Assembly (NCBI GenBank): GCA_023015825.1
Contig: JALKAW010000008.1
Location: forward strand, 62,001 to 126,000
From: Flavobacteriaceae bacterium S0862
GTDB lineage: Bacteria > Bacteroidota > Bacteroidia > Flavobacteriales > Flavobacteriaceae
Reading direction: 5' to 3'
DNA: 64,000 nucleotides
In this document: positions 34,653 through 43,665 of the stretch, one piece after another
Layout: every line of letters starts with the position of its first letter
How positions within the stretch are numbered: position 1 is the first letter of the stretch
Made by a program: the position numbers and the translations under genes
Notes under the pieces: generated by a model
What the model saw: the letters and a program-made list of their open reading frames with translations, nothing else
Databases searched by the model: none
Told to the model about the DNA's origin: nothing

Positions 34653-36509
34653 TTAATTTTCTAGTTTTTCGAGTAATTCTAACCAACGAAATTCTTTTTC
34701 TTCAATGGTGTTGATAATTTGTTGTAATTCTGCGGATAGCTCGTTTATTTTTTCGGTAGAAAGTGTTTCATCATTAAACTTTGCTTCCAGTTCTTTTTTA
34801 TCGAATTCTAAGGTTTTGAGTTTACTTTCAATATTTTTCAACTCCTTTTGTTCATTGTACGATAATTGACTATTGCTGTCTTTTTTCCATTGCTTCTTTT
34901 CTATTTTCTTTTCAGTTGACTCTTTAGGTACACTATCTTCGTAAGTTCTAAAATCGGTATAATTACCTGGAAAGTCTTCAATAACACCTTGACCTCTAAA
35001 AATAAACAGATGATCTACAATTTTATCCATAAAATACCGATCGTGAGTCACTACAATTAAACAACCTGGAAAGTCCAATAAGAAGTTTTCCAAAACGTTT
35101 AATGTTACAATGTCCAAATCGTTTGTTGGTTCATCCAGAATTAAAAAATTAGGATTCTGGATAAGAACTGTACATAAATACAAGCGTTTACGTTCGCCAC
35201 CACTTAGTTTTTCAACAAAGTCATATTGTTTTTTACGATTAAATAAGAAGCGTTCTAATAATTGTTGTGCACTAATTTGTCGTCCTTTTTTTAAAGGAAT
35301 ATAATCACCATAATCTCTTACGACATCTATAACCTTTTGATCTGGTTTAACATCAATTCCCTTTTGAGTGTAATAACCAAATTTTACAGTTTCACCTAGT
35401 ATAATTTTACCTGAATCTGGTTTTAAAGTATTGGTAATAAGGTTTAGAAATGTAGATTTTCCAGTCCCATTTTTGCCAATAATACCAATGCGTTCGCCTT
35501 TTTGAAACATATAATCAAACTTATTGAGCATGATATTATCGCCAAAGGCTTTAGATACATTATGAAACTCTACAATTTTGCTTCCTAAGCGTTCCATGTT
35601 AATTTCTAGTTGGACTACATGGTCCTTTCTACGTTTGTGAGCACGCTCTTTTATTTCAAAGAAATCATCTATTCTCGATTTGGATTTTGTGGTTCGTGCT
35701 TTAGGCTGCCTACGCATCCAATCCAGTTCCTTTTTAAAGAGTTGTTTAGATTTGTTAGTTTCAACTGCTTCACGTTCCATACGAGCTTCTTTTTTCTCTA
35801 GGTAGTAAGAGTAACTTCCTTTGTAATTAAATATCTCGCCTTGGTCTAATTCAATGATTTCATTACAGACACGTTCTAAAAAATAACGATCGTGTGTAAT
35901 CATAAATAATGTAATGTTTTCTTTTGCAAAAAAAGCTTCCAACCACTCAATCATTTCTAAATCCAGATGGTTGGTTGGCTCATCTAAAATGAGTAAATCT
36001 GGCTTGTTTATTAAGGCATTCGCTAAAGCTAAACGCTTTTTTTGTCCACCAGATAATTGTGCAACTTTTTGGTCTAAATCTTCAAGATTTAACTTAAACA
36101 ATATTTGAGTGTACTGTGTTTCAAAATCCCATGCATTAAAACGCTCCATGGCTTCAAATGCTTTTTGGTATACCTCTTCATCTTCTGGGTTTTTTAAGGC
36201 TTTGTGGTATGAACTAATCACTTCCAAAATGGCATTGTCCGAGTCGAAAATAGATTCTTCTATTGTTAAATCGTCATTAAGTTCTGGTTCTTGAGCTAAA
36301 AAAGAAACTTTCAGTCCTTTTCTGTAAGTCACTTTACCAGAATCCGCCTCATCTTTTCCAGATAAAATATTTAGAATGGTCGTTTTACCCGAACCATTTT
36401 TAGCAACAAAAGCTATTTTTTGATCTTTATGTATGCTAAACGATACATTTTCAAAAAGTGTAAGTTCGCCATAAGATTTTGATATGTTCTCTACTGTTAA
36501 ATAATTCAA
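34653..36509 (-). CDS. ABC-F family ATPase, Uup-like
   Basis: 618 residues from TTG at 36509 (MNYLTVENISKSYGELTLF), the usual family start. A longer TTG frame from 36545 adds 12 residues that resemble nothing and overlap a TTTATTTG promoter-like box. Two ABC domains: Walker A GSGKTTILN and GTGKSTFLN, signatures LSGGQKKRLALANALI and LSGGERKRLYLCTVLI, and Walker B LLILDEPTNHLD and LILDEPTNDLD. A charged linker joins them and a coiled-coil C-terminal tail (about 540-618) follows, as in Uup. ABC-F proteins act on the ribosome or on DNA repair intermediates, not as transporters; there is no membrane partner here. Confidence 0.9.
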   Translation of the reverse strand: MNYLTVENISKSYGELTLFENVSFSIHKDQKIAFVAKNGSGKTTILNILSGKDEADSGKVTYRKGLKVSFLAQEPELNDDLTIEESIFDSDNAILEVISSYHKALKNPEDEEVYQKAFEAMERFNAWDFETQYTQILFKLNLEDLDQKVAQLSGGQKKRLALANALINKPDLLILDEPTNHLDLEMIEWLEAFFAKENITLFMITHDRYFLERVCNEIIELDQGEIFNYKGSYSYYLEKKEARMEREAVETNKSKQLFKKELDWMRRQPKARTTKSKSRIDDFFEIKERAHKRRKDHVVQLEINMERLGSKIVEFHNVSKAFGDNIMLNKFDYMFQKGERIGIIGKNGTGKSTFLNLITNTLKPDSGKIILGETVKFGYYTQKGIDVKPDQKVIDVVRDYGDYIPLKKGRQISAQQLLERFLFNRKKQYDFVEKLSGGERKRLYLCTVLIQNPNFLILDEPTNDLDIVTLNVLENFLLDFPGCLIVVTHDRYFMDKIVDHLFIFRGQGVIEDFPGNYTDFRTYEDSVPKESTEKKIEKKQWKKDSNSQLSYNEQKELKNIESKLKTLEFDKKELEAKFNDETLSTEKINELSAELQQIINTIEEKEFRWLELLEKLEN

Positions 36510-36583
36510 GTTGCTTTTTTCTGCAAATAAAGCATAAAAAACCAAAAAACACGTTAGCTGTTTTTATTTTGCTTTCTAAAAGC

Positions 36584-36591
36584 TATATTTG
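36584..36591 (+). promoter_or_regulatory. -7 promoter box of the polysaccharide locus
   Basis: TATATTTG, 22 bases before the ATG at 36614. It is the only good TAnnTTTG match found between the ABC-F gene and the first export gene, and may drive much of the co-directional locus that follows. Confidence 0.5.
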
Positions 36592-36613
36592 TGATTAAAC
36601 AATGCGCCTCAAT

Positions 36614-37405
36614 ATGAAGAAAATATTTGCTATTACTGTACTTGTTTTAAGTGTTTTAGCGTCTTCGTGTGTTCCTCAGAAAGATATACTGTATTTGCAA
36701 AATAAAGATAATGCATCAGACACAACTCATATAATTTCTGAAGTTCAAAAACCTTATAGAGTTCAAATACATGACATGCTTAATATTCGTGTTAAGGCTT
36801 TAGATCAAGATATTGTGAAAATGTTTAATCCAGTAGGAGAAGCTAACTTAAATGCAGGTAGTGCTGAGCGTGCTTATTTTGATGGATTTACTGTGGATCT
36901 TCATGGAGATATTCGAATACCAACACTTGGTAAGGTAAGTGTTTTAGGATATACTTCCGAGGAGATTGAAAAAATTATTGAAAAGAAATTGTTAGAAGAA
37001 CAATTTAAAGAAACAGCCAATATTTTTGTAACTGTAAAGCTAACAGGGTTACGTTTTACTGCCAATGGTGAAGTGGGTAGTCCTGGAACTGTGACATTAT
37101 TTCAAGAACGTGTTAATATTTTTGAGGCCATTGCCAATGTTGGAGAAATACCCATAACTGGTGATAAAAAGGATGTGTTAATTATTAGACAATATCCACA
37201 AGGGCAACAAATACATCATTTAGATTTAACAGATATTACTGTAATGCAATCGCCCTATTATTACATACAACCCAATGATATAATTTATGTAAAACCTATT
37301 AAACAGAAAACTTGGGGAACTGGAACGACAGGTATACAATCATTAACCACTATTGTATCTGTTTTATCATTAGTTACAACAACTATTTTATTAATATCAA
37401 AGTAG
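36614..37405 (+). CDS. Wza-like polysaccharide export lipoprotein
   Basis: 263 residues from ATG at 36614; an ATG at 36602 would add four residues. A lipoprotein signal ends in LASSCVPQKD, so the mature N-terminal Cys is anchored in the outer membrane. The Poly_export domain is seen in YRVQIHDMLNIRVKALD and GFTVDLHGDIRIPTLGKVSVLGYT, and an SLBB-type domain in FTANGEVGSPGTVTLF. The last 25 residues are hydrophobic (TTIVSVLSLVTTTILLI), matching the membrane-spanning C-terminal helix of Wza. Opens the polysaccharide locus directly before the Wzc homologue. Confidence 0.92.
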   Translation: MKKIFAITVLVLSVLASSCVPQKDILYLQNKDNASDTTHIISEVQKPYRVQIHDMLNIRVKALDQDIVKMFNPVGEANLNAGSAERAYFDGFTVDLHGDIRIPTLGKVSVLGYTSEEIEKIIEKKLLEEQFKETANIFVTVKLTGLRFTANGEVGSPGTVTLFQERVNIFEAIANVGEIPITGDKKDVLIIRQYPQGQQIHHLDLTDITVMQSPYYYIQPNDIIYVKPIKQKTWGTGTTGIQSLTTIVSVLSLVTTTILLISK

Positions 37406-37412
37406 GGTATTT

Positions 37413-39848
37413 ATGGATGAAGATTTTAATATTAATGAATTGCCTTCTAATTTCGATATTAAAAGCTTTTTATTTAAAGTTTTAAATTATTGGTATTTAT
37501 TTGTGTTAGCTCTTATAATCGGGTTTACCGTCGCGTATTTTAAAAATGCTAGAATGCAAAACGTGTATGTCTTAGATTCTTTAATATCTGTAGAAAACGA
37601 TCAAAATCCTTTTTTTACATCCAACACCAGTATTTCTTTTAATTATGGAGGTGTTACCGATAAAGTTCAAACCGTAATTACCACTTTAAAAACAAGAAAT
37701 CATAATGAAAAGGTAGTAGATTCTTTACAATACTACCTACAGTATTTAACACAAGGAAAATATTGGATGGATGAGGTTTATAAAAGTGCACCTTTTAAAC
37801 TTGAGTTAGACACATCTAAACCACAAATTCTTGGTTCTCCAATTTCTATAAAATTTACGAGTAATGATACTTTCGAAGTTTCGGTAAATTTTGAATCAGA
37901 GAGTGGTACTGGACAAGTGTATGCTACTAAAGAACATCTAAGTTTATTACTCCCTCTAGGTCAATTTTTAAAGACTTATAAAGTTGGAGAAATGATCGAA
38001 ACTCCTTTTTTTAACGGTAAAATTGTATTGAGAAATGAAAATCAAATGCAAATGGGTAAAGAATATTTTATCAATTTTCTCAATTTCGACAGTATTGTAA
38101 ATGCATATAAAAATGGATTAAATGTATCTTCAAGACCTGTAGGCTCATCAATCTTAAGCCTTAGTTTGAGAGGTACAAACAAATCTAAAATTGTAGATTA
38201 TTTAAATGCCACAGTTGCAATTTCGCAAAAAAGCCAACTAGAACGTAAAAACCTCTATGCTACTAACACTATTAAATTTATAGAAGATAGGATGAGTGTT
38301 GTTGGTGACTCACTTAAGAATGTGGAAGATGAATTAAATAAATTTAGAAGTAAGAATAAAATTTTTAATGTAGACCAAGAGAGCGGAAGGGTTTCAGACA
38401 AATTAAGAGACTATGAAGCGATGGAGAACGACCTAAACATTAAGATATCCTACTTAAATTCTCTCCAAACTTATTTAGAAACGCAAACCGATTACACCAA
38501 AATTACGGCGCCAACAAGTGTTGGCATTCAAGAGGCCAATATAGTAGGTAGTGCACAGAGAATAATAGATTTAGCTATTGTACGTCAAAAGTTAGAATAT
38601 ACGACTCGAGAAACCTCAGAGCAGTTTAGAAATATTGATAGACAAATTGATGCCGAAAAAAACGTGTTATTAGAAACACTTAAAGAAACAAAAAAGACTT
38701 TTGGTATTCAATTAAATCAGATTAATAGATCTATGGCTAGTTTACAATCTACGTTAAGTAAACTGCCAATAGATCAACAAGAGTATTTAAAGATACAGCG
38801 ACGATTTAATATAAGTGAAAATGTCTATAACGTTTTTCAAACTAAGCGCAGTGAAGCAGCAGTAGTTAAAGCCGCCAATATCTCTGACATTAATGTGATA
38901 GATGAGGCTAAAGATATTGGAGTAGGCCCAATTGGACCAAATAAGCGATTAAATTATCTTATTGCACTATTTGTAGGATTTTCAATTCCATTTGTAATTA
39001 TTGTTTTTATTGCCTTTTTTGACAATAGTATTCATAATGTATCAGATATTGAGAGGCTGTCCAAAATTCCAGTTTTGGGTATTATTGGCAAATATAGAAG
39101 GGAAGGGGGTTTAGCAGTGTATGATAGTCCAAAATCAGCAATTTCAGAAGCTTTTAGAGCTATTAGGTCTAGTTTAAAATTTATTTATAAAAACCAAAAA
39201 GGAGAAGGTTCCAAAACGGTTTTGGTGACGTCTTCTATAAGTGGTGAAGGAAAAACCTTTTGCGCCATAAACATAGCCACTGCTTTTGCATTATCGAACA
39301 AGAAGACTGTTCTGGTTGGACTTGATTTGCGAAAGCCTAAAATATCTAAAGATTTTAATCTAAAAAACGATTTAGGTGTTGTAGATTATTTGATAGATTC
39401 TAAAAATTTAGACGATGTTATACAATCTACTCATATTGATAATTTAGATATCATTTTATCAGGATCTATTCCGCCTAATCCATCAGAATTATTGATGAGT
39501 GATGACATGGATGTGTTTATTGAGAAATTAAAAGAAACCTATGATATTATAGTTTTAGATACGCCTCCTTTAGGTTTAGTGACCGATGCTATTGAGTTAG
39601 TTGATTATGCAGATGCGACACTATATCTTGTAAGGCAAAATTATACTAAAAAAGACATGTTAACTGTTATTAACGACAAGTATAAAAAAGGAGAGATTAA
39701 AAATATAAGCTTCGTACTTAACTTTTACAAACATAAAAAACGACAAGGCTATGGTTATGGCTACGGTTATGGCTATGGTTATCACGACAATGAAAAAGAT
39801 AAAAGTATCTTAAGTAAAATAAGTGCTATATTTAAACGTAAATCCTAA
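37413..39848 (+). CDS. Wzc-like polysaccharide co-polymerase tyrosine autokinase
   Basis: 811 residues. N-terminal Wzz domain with span 1 (about 27-45, WYLFVLALIIGFTVAYF), a periplasmic coil (about 280-480) and span 2 (about 517-537, LIALFVGFSIPFVIIVFIAFF). The BY-kinase domain has Walker A SGEGKT (610-615), an A' motif VLVGLDLRKPK and Walker B IIVLDTPP. The tyrosine cluster is unusually regular: six Gly-Tyr pairs at 779-790, giving Tyr at 780, 782, 784, 786, 788 and 790. Such kinases set polymer length by cycles of autophosphorylation. Between the Wza-like and sugar transferase genes, with 7-base gaps. Confidence 0.94.
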   Translation: MDEDFNINELPSNFDIKSFLFKVLNYWYLFVLALIIGFTVAYFKNARMQNVYVLDSLISVENDQNPFFTSNTSISFNYGGVTDKVQTVITTLKTRNHNEKVVDSLQYYLQYLTQGKYWMDEVYKSAPFKLELDTSKPQILGSPISIKFTSNDTFEVSVNFESESGTGQVYATKEHLSLLLPLGQFLKTYKVGEMIETPFFNGKIVLRNENQMQMGKEYFINFLNFDSIVNAYKNGLNVSSRPVGSSILSLSLRGTNKSKIVDYLNATVAISQKSQLERKNLYATNTIKFIEDRMSVVGDSLKNVEDELNKFRSKNKIFNVDQESGRVSDKLRDYEAMENDLNIKISYLNSLQTYLETQTDYTKITAPTSVGIQEANIVGSAQRIIDLAIVRQKLEYTTRETSEQFRNIDRQIDAEKNVLLETLKETKKTFGIQLNQINRSMASLQSTLSKLPIDQQEYLKIQRRFNISENVYNVFQTKRSEAAVVKAANISDINVIDEAKDIGVGPIGPNKRLNYLIALFVGFSIPFVIIVFIAFFDNSIHNVSDIERLSKIPVLGIIGKYRREGGLAVYDSPKSAISEAFRAIRSSLKFIYKNQKGEGSKTVLVTSSISGEGKTFCAINIATAFALSNKKTVLVGLDLRKPKISKDFNLKNDLGVVDYLIDSKNLDDVIQSTHIDNLDIILSGSIPPNPSELLMSDDMDVFIEKLKETYDIIVLDTPPLGLVTDAIELVDYADATLYLVRQNYTKKDMLTVINDKYKKGEIKNISFVLNFYKHKKRQGYGYGYGYGYGYHDNEKDKSILSKISAIFKRKS
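39747..39782 (+). repeat. Six GGY-TAY hexanucleotide repeats coding (Gly-Tyr)6
   Basis: Six in-frame copies of GGT/GGC-TAT/TAC at the 3' end of the Wzc-like gene (residues 779-790). Unit length is 6 bases, so gain or loss of copies would keep the frame and change only the number of phosphorylatable tyrosines. Confidence 0.8.
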
Positions 39849-39854
39849 ATCTTT

Positions 39855-40439
39855 TTGATTACTAAGTCCCAAATAAGGTTAAAAAGAGTTTTCGATATTT
39901 TATTAGCACTTGTATTAATTCCAATTATTATTCTTCCGCTAATAGTATTCTTAATTATTGCTGCTTTAGAAACAAGATTGTCTGGATTATTTAAGCAGGC
40001 TCGTGTTGGGCAACATGGAAAAACTTTTAAAATATATAAAATAAGAACCTTGAAGAAAGGAAAGCATGAGTTGGGACAATTAGATACGTATGCAGCTCCT
40101 TTCGGAAAGTTTTTACGACGGTATAAATTAGATGAATTACCACAATTATTCAATGTGCTTTTTGGCGATATGAGTTTTGTTGGACCTAGACCAGATATTG
40201 TTGGTTTTGCAGATGAGTTACAAGGAGAGGATCGTATTATTTTAAACATTAAACCAGGCGTTACAGGACCAGCAACATTAAAATATAAAGACGAAGAAGC
40301 CTTATTGGCTTTACAAGATGACCCAGAAAATTACAATAGAACGATTATTTGGGCAGATAAGGTTGAAATCAATAAAAAGTACGTGAAAAATTGGAGTTTT
40401 TACTTAGATTTGAAGTATATACTACAATCAATTTTTTAG
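39855..40439 (+). CDS. Polyprenyl-phosphate sugar-1-phosphate transferase (initiating)
   Basis: 194 residues, the compact PglC-like type rather than the long WbaP/WcaJ type. One N-terminal membrane segment (FDILLALVLIPIIILPLIVF) is followed by the catalytic domain with FKIYKIRTLKKGKH, LRRYKLDELPQLFNVLFGDM and FVGPRPDIVGFAD, then KPGVTGPATLKYKDEEALL. It loads the first sugar-1-phosphate onto undecaprenyl phosphate. The only start available near the preceding gene is TTG at 39855, seven bases after the Wzc stop. First committed step of this locus. Confidence 0.9.
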   Translation: MITKSQIRLKRVFDILLALVLIPIIILPLIVFLIIAALETRLSGLFKQARVGQHGKTFKIYKIRTLKKGKHELGQLDTYAAPFGKFLRRYKLDELPQLFNVLFGDMSFVGPRPDIVGFADELQGEDRIILNIKPGVTGPATLKYKDEEALLALQDDPENYNRTIIWADKVEINKKYVKNWSFYLDLKYILQSIF

Positions 40440-40446
40440 TTAGCAA

Positions 40447-41739
40447 ATGAATTCTAAAGATAAAATTACCATAATTGGATTGGGATATGTTGGGCTTCCT
40501 TTGGCAGTAGAATTTGCCAAAAAGTACCACGTTATTGGGTTTGATATTAATGAACAACGTATTGCAGAGTTAAGACAAGGAAAAGATAAAACGCTTGAGG
40601 TAGAAAACGAAAATCTAAAAGCGGTATTAATAAATGACATTGATGATACACAAGGACTTTTTATTACCTCTAATCCATCAGATATAGAGGTTTCCAATAT
40701 TTATATTGTAACGGTACCAACACCTACTGACGATTTACATAAGCCAATTTTAACACCTTTAGTAAAAGCTAGTGAAACTGTTGCAAAAGTTTTAAATAAA
40801 GGAGATATAGTCATTTACGAATCGACTGTATACCCTGGTTTAACCGAAGATATTTGTGTGCCAATTCTCGCAACTAAATCTGGACTAGCTTTCAATCAAG
40901 ATTTCTTTGCAGGTTATTCGCCAGAACGAATCAATCCAGGAGATAAAAAACATACTGTTACTAAAATATTAAAAGTCACCTCTGGATCAACGCCTGAAAT
41001 TGCAAAACGAGTTGACGATTTATACAAATCGGTTATTACTGCAGGAACACATTTAGCGCCTTCAATAAAAGTTGCTGAAGCTGCAAAAGTGATTGAAAAC
41101 TCTCAAAGAGATATCAATATTGCTTTTGTAAATGAGTTGTCAAAGATTTTTAGATTATTAGATATAGATACTAAAGCAGTACTAGAAGCCGCAGGCACTA
41201 AATGGAATTTTATAAAATTCACACCTGGTTTGGTTGGTGGACACTGTATAGGTGTCGATCCTTATTATTTAGCTCAAAAAGCCATAGAGTCTGGGTATGA
41301 TCCTGAAATTATTTTGGCTGGAAGAAAAATGAACGACAGTATGGGAAGTTACGTTGCTCAAGAAACCGTGAAGATGATGATTAAGAAAGGCGCAACCATT
41401 AAAGGTGCTAGCACCCTAGTTTTAGGAATCACATTTAAAGAGAATTGTCCAGACATTCGTAACTCAAGAGTTATTGATATTATTCGTGAGTTTGAAGCCT
41501 ATCATGTAAATGTAGATGTGTATGATCCTTGGGCTTCAAAACAAGAAGTAAAGCACGAGTATAATTTAGATTTGATGACTTCAACCGATGAATTAAGAGA
41601 TAATTATGATGCTATTATTTTAGCAGTATCACATAACGAATTTTTAGAGTTGGATATACCTTCATTAAAATCAGATATAGGAGTCATTTTCGATGTAAAA
41701 TCACTATTACCAAAACAAATTGTAGACGCCAGATTATAA
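40447..41739 (+). CDS. Nucleotide sugar dehydrogenase, TviB/WbpO type
   Basis: 430 residues. NAD-binding GLGYVGLPLAVEFAKKYHVI at the N-terminus, the TVPTPTDDLHKP stretch, and the catalytic Cys267 in GGHCIGVDPYYLAQKA. The sequence EVENENLKAVL and the following ESTVYPGLTEDICVPIL resemble TviB/WbpO enzymes that oxidise C6 of UDP-GlcNAc or UDP-GalNAc to the uronic acid, rather than UDP-glucose dehydrogenase. It overlaps by one base with the TviC/WbpP-like epimerase, a pair known to make UDP-GalNAcA. Confidence 0.88.
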   Translation: MNSKDKITIIGLGYVGLPLAVEFAKKYHVIGFDINEQRIAELRQGKDKTLEVENENLKAVLINDIDDTQGLFITSNPSDIEVSNIYIVTVPTPTDDLHKPILTPLVKASETVAKVLNKGDIVIYESTVYPGLTEDICVPILATKSGLAFNQDFFAGYSPERINPGDKKHTVTKILKVTSGSTPEIAKRVDDLYKSVITAGTHLAPSIKVAEAAKVIENSQRDINIAFVNELSKIFRLLDIDTKAVLEAAGTKWNFIKFTPGLVGGHCIGVDPYYLAQKAIESGYDPEIILAGRKMNDSMGSYVAQETVKMMIKKGATIKGASTLVLGITFKENCPDIRNSRVIDIIREFEAYHVNVDVYDPWASKQEVKHEYNLDLMTSTDELRDNYDAIILAVSHNEFLELDIPSLKSDIGVIFDVKSLLPKQIVDARL

Positions 41740-42719
41740 TGTACACACATAAATACCATACCGAAGATTTAAGTAACTACTCTTTTTTAATTACAGGAGG
41801 AGCAGGTTTTATAGGCTCAAACATTGTTGAATATCTATTAAAAAATAATGCAAAACTTGTAAGAGTATTGGATAATTTTTCTAACGGATTTAGAGAAAAC
41901 CTTGAAGAGTTTCAAAGCAACCCAGCATTTGAACTTCTAGAAGGCGATATACGCGATTTACAAACTTGTAAAAACGCCATGAAAGGTATCGATTATGTAT
42001 CGCATCAAGCAGCATTAGGGTCAGTGCCACGATCTATTAACGATCCAAACATGACCAACGATGTTAATATCACTGGGTTTTTAAATATGATGGTTGCCTT
42101 AAAGCATAGTGATACCGTAAAACGTATGGTCTATGCAGCGTCTAGCTCAACCTATGGCGATAGTTTAGCATTACCTAAGGTAGAAGATAATATTGGTAAA
42201 CCTTTATCACCTTATGCAGTGACTAAGTATGTTAATGAATTATATGCCGATGTATTTGGAAAAACCTATAATACAGATGTTATTGGATTACGTTACTTTA
42301 ATATTTTTGGCCCAAAGCAAAGCCCAAAAGGCGCTTATGCTGCGGTTATTCCATTATTTATGGAAGCGATAAAAAATAACAATCCAGCAACTATTAACGG
42401 TGATGGTGAACAAACAAGAGATTTTACTTTTGTAGAAAATGCAGTTCAAGCCAATATAAAAGGCTTTTTTGCTCCAAAAGAAGCGGCCAACGAAGTGTTT
42501 AATATTGCCTGTGGCGAACGTATAAGTGTCAATTATTTATGGGAACATATCAATAAAGCAGCATCTAAAAACGTTAAAGCTATTTACGGTCCATCAAGAC
42601 AAGGCGATGTTAGGGATTCTTTAGCAGATATTTTTAAAGCTGAAAAACTAATGGGCTATAAACCTGAATTTACTGTTAGAGAAGGATTAAAAATTACGTG
42701 GGAGAACTTTATAAAATAA
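41739..42719 (+). CDS. UDP-N-acetylglucosamine 4-epimerase, TviC/WbpP type
   Basis: 326 residues, extended SDR: FLITGGAGFIGSNIVEYLL, GDIRDLQTCKNAM, QAALGSVPRSINDP, ASSSTYGDS and the catalytic YAVTK (Tyr159, Lys163). The AALGSVPRSI motif and the N-terminal 14-residue extension are typical of WbpP/TviC-like epimerases acting on N-acetylated UDP-hexoses. Followed by a 77-base gap with a palindrome before the ABC exporter genes. Confidence 0.87.
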   Translation: MYTHKYHTEDLSNYSFLITGGAGFIGSNIVEYLLKNNAKLVRVLDNFSNGFRENLEEFQSNPAFELLEGDIRDLQTCKNAMKGIDYVSHQAALGSVPRSINDPNMTNDVNITGFLNMMVALKHSDTVKRMVYAASSSTYGDSLALPKVEDNIGKPLSPYAVTKYVNELYADVFGKTYNTDVIGLRYFNIFGPKQSPKGAYAAVIPLFMEAIKNNNPATINGDGEQTRDFTFVENAVQANIKGFFAPKEAANEVFNIACGERISVNYLWEHINKAASKNVKAIYGPSRQGDVRDSLADIFKAEKLMGYKPEFTVREGLKITWENFIK

Positions 42720-42730
42720 AATAATTGTCA

Positions 42731-42775
42731 GTTCGAGTATTTTGAATTCATAGGAATTCAAAATGTATCAAGAAC
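42731..42775. repeat. Imperfect palindrome of the flavobacterial intergenic type
   Basis: Core arms TTTTGAATTC (42740-42749) and GAATTCAAAA (42754-42763) around a 4-base centre are perfect; the flanks GTTCGAGTA and TGTATCAAGAAC continue the symmetry with small gaps. Similar GTTCGAG...TATC-AGAAC palindromes are, to my knowledge, frequent between genes in Flavobacteriaceae. It fills most of the only gap over 50 bases within the first half of the locus, ahead of the ABC permease gene. Confidence 0.6.
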
Positions 42776-42796
42776 AAACTTTAAATTATATTAAAC

Positions 42797-43663
42797 TTGA
42801 ATAATAACACTGAAGATAACTGGTTATATACAATATCTTCAAAACACAAATTAATAGATCTTAACTTTAAAGAAATTTGGAGATATCGCGATTTGTTATT
42901 GTTGTTTGTTAAAAGAGATATTGTAACAGTTTACAAACAAACCATATTAGGACCCTTATGGTATGTTATTCAGCCGTTGTTCACCTCAGTTATTTTTACA
43001 TTAATCTTTAATAATCTAGGTCAGATTCAAACAGGAAGTGTACCTCCTTTTTTATTTAATTTAGCAGGGATTACTGCTTGGAATTATTTTAGATTGTGTT
43101 TAACAGGTACTTCAAATACGTTTTCTTCAAATGCTGGAATTTTTGGTAAGGTATATTTTCCTCGGGTTATAGTACCGTTGTCTGTTGTAATTTCCAATTT
43201 GTTGAAGTTTGCGATACAATTATGTATCTTTTTTTGTTTCTATGCTTACTATGTCTTTCAAGGTAGTTTGGTAAGTATTAATAGTGAAATAATACTTTTC
43301 CCTATTTATGTTTTAATGATGGCCTTATTGGGCTTAGGTCTAGGAATGATAATTTCTTCTTTCACAACCAAATATAAAGATTTAACAGTATTGGTTGGTT
43401 TTGGAGTCCAGTTGTTAATGTATGCTTCAGCAGTTCCTTATCCTGTCTCTGAGGCAAAATTGAAATTTCCAAGTTGGTTTGTGCCTTTCGTTGAGTATAG
43501 TCCGTTCACTCAAATAATTGAAGGGTTTCGATATATATTGTTAAATACTGGAAGTTTTAGCTTAACAGGGTTTTTATATACTTTGATAATTAGTTTTATC
43601 GTTTTTATATTAGGATTAATTATTTTTAATAAAACGGAAAAAAGTTTTATAGATACAGTGTAG
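42797..43663 (+). CDS. wzm: ABC transporter permease, Wzm-like
   Basis: 288 residues, six spans. The N-terminal IDLNFKEIWRYRDLLLLFVKRDIVTVYKQT and LGPLWYVIQPLFTSVIFT are hallmarks of ABC-2 polysaccharide exporters (Wzm/RfbA/TagG). The start is TTG at 42797. It is followed by the matching ATPase after two bases, and these form the inner-membrane exporter of the finished lipid-linked glycan. Confidence 0.92.
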   Translation: MNNNTEDNWLYTISSKHKLIDLNFKEIWRYRDLLLLFVKRDIVTVYKQTILGPLWYVIQPLFTSVIFTLIFNNLGQIQTGSVPPFLFNLAGITAWNYFRLCLTGTSNTFSSNAGIFGKVYFPRVIVPLSVVISNLLKFAIQLCIFFCFYAYYVFQGSLVSINSEIILFPIYVLMMALLGLGLGMIISSFTTKYKDLTVLVGFGVQLLMYASAVPYPVSEAKLKFPSWFVPFVEYSPFTQIIEGFRYILLNTGSFSLTGFLYTLIISFIVFILGLIIFNKTEKSFIDTV

Positions 43664-43665
43664 CT

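Noticed and set aside
36510-36545. N-terminal extension of the ABC-F protein from TTG 36545
   Set aside because: The extra residues have no family counterpart, and the usual N-terminus MNYLTVENISKSYG begins at TTG 36509.
39747-39782. Short CRISPR-like or satellite array
   Set aside because: The repeats are in-frame coding hexamers for Gly-Tyr at the end of a kinase gene; there are no spacers and no cas genes.
39845-40249. 134-residue minus-strand frame over the sugar transferase
   Set aside because: Shadow of the plus-strand gene, which carries all catalytic motifs of the PglC-like family.
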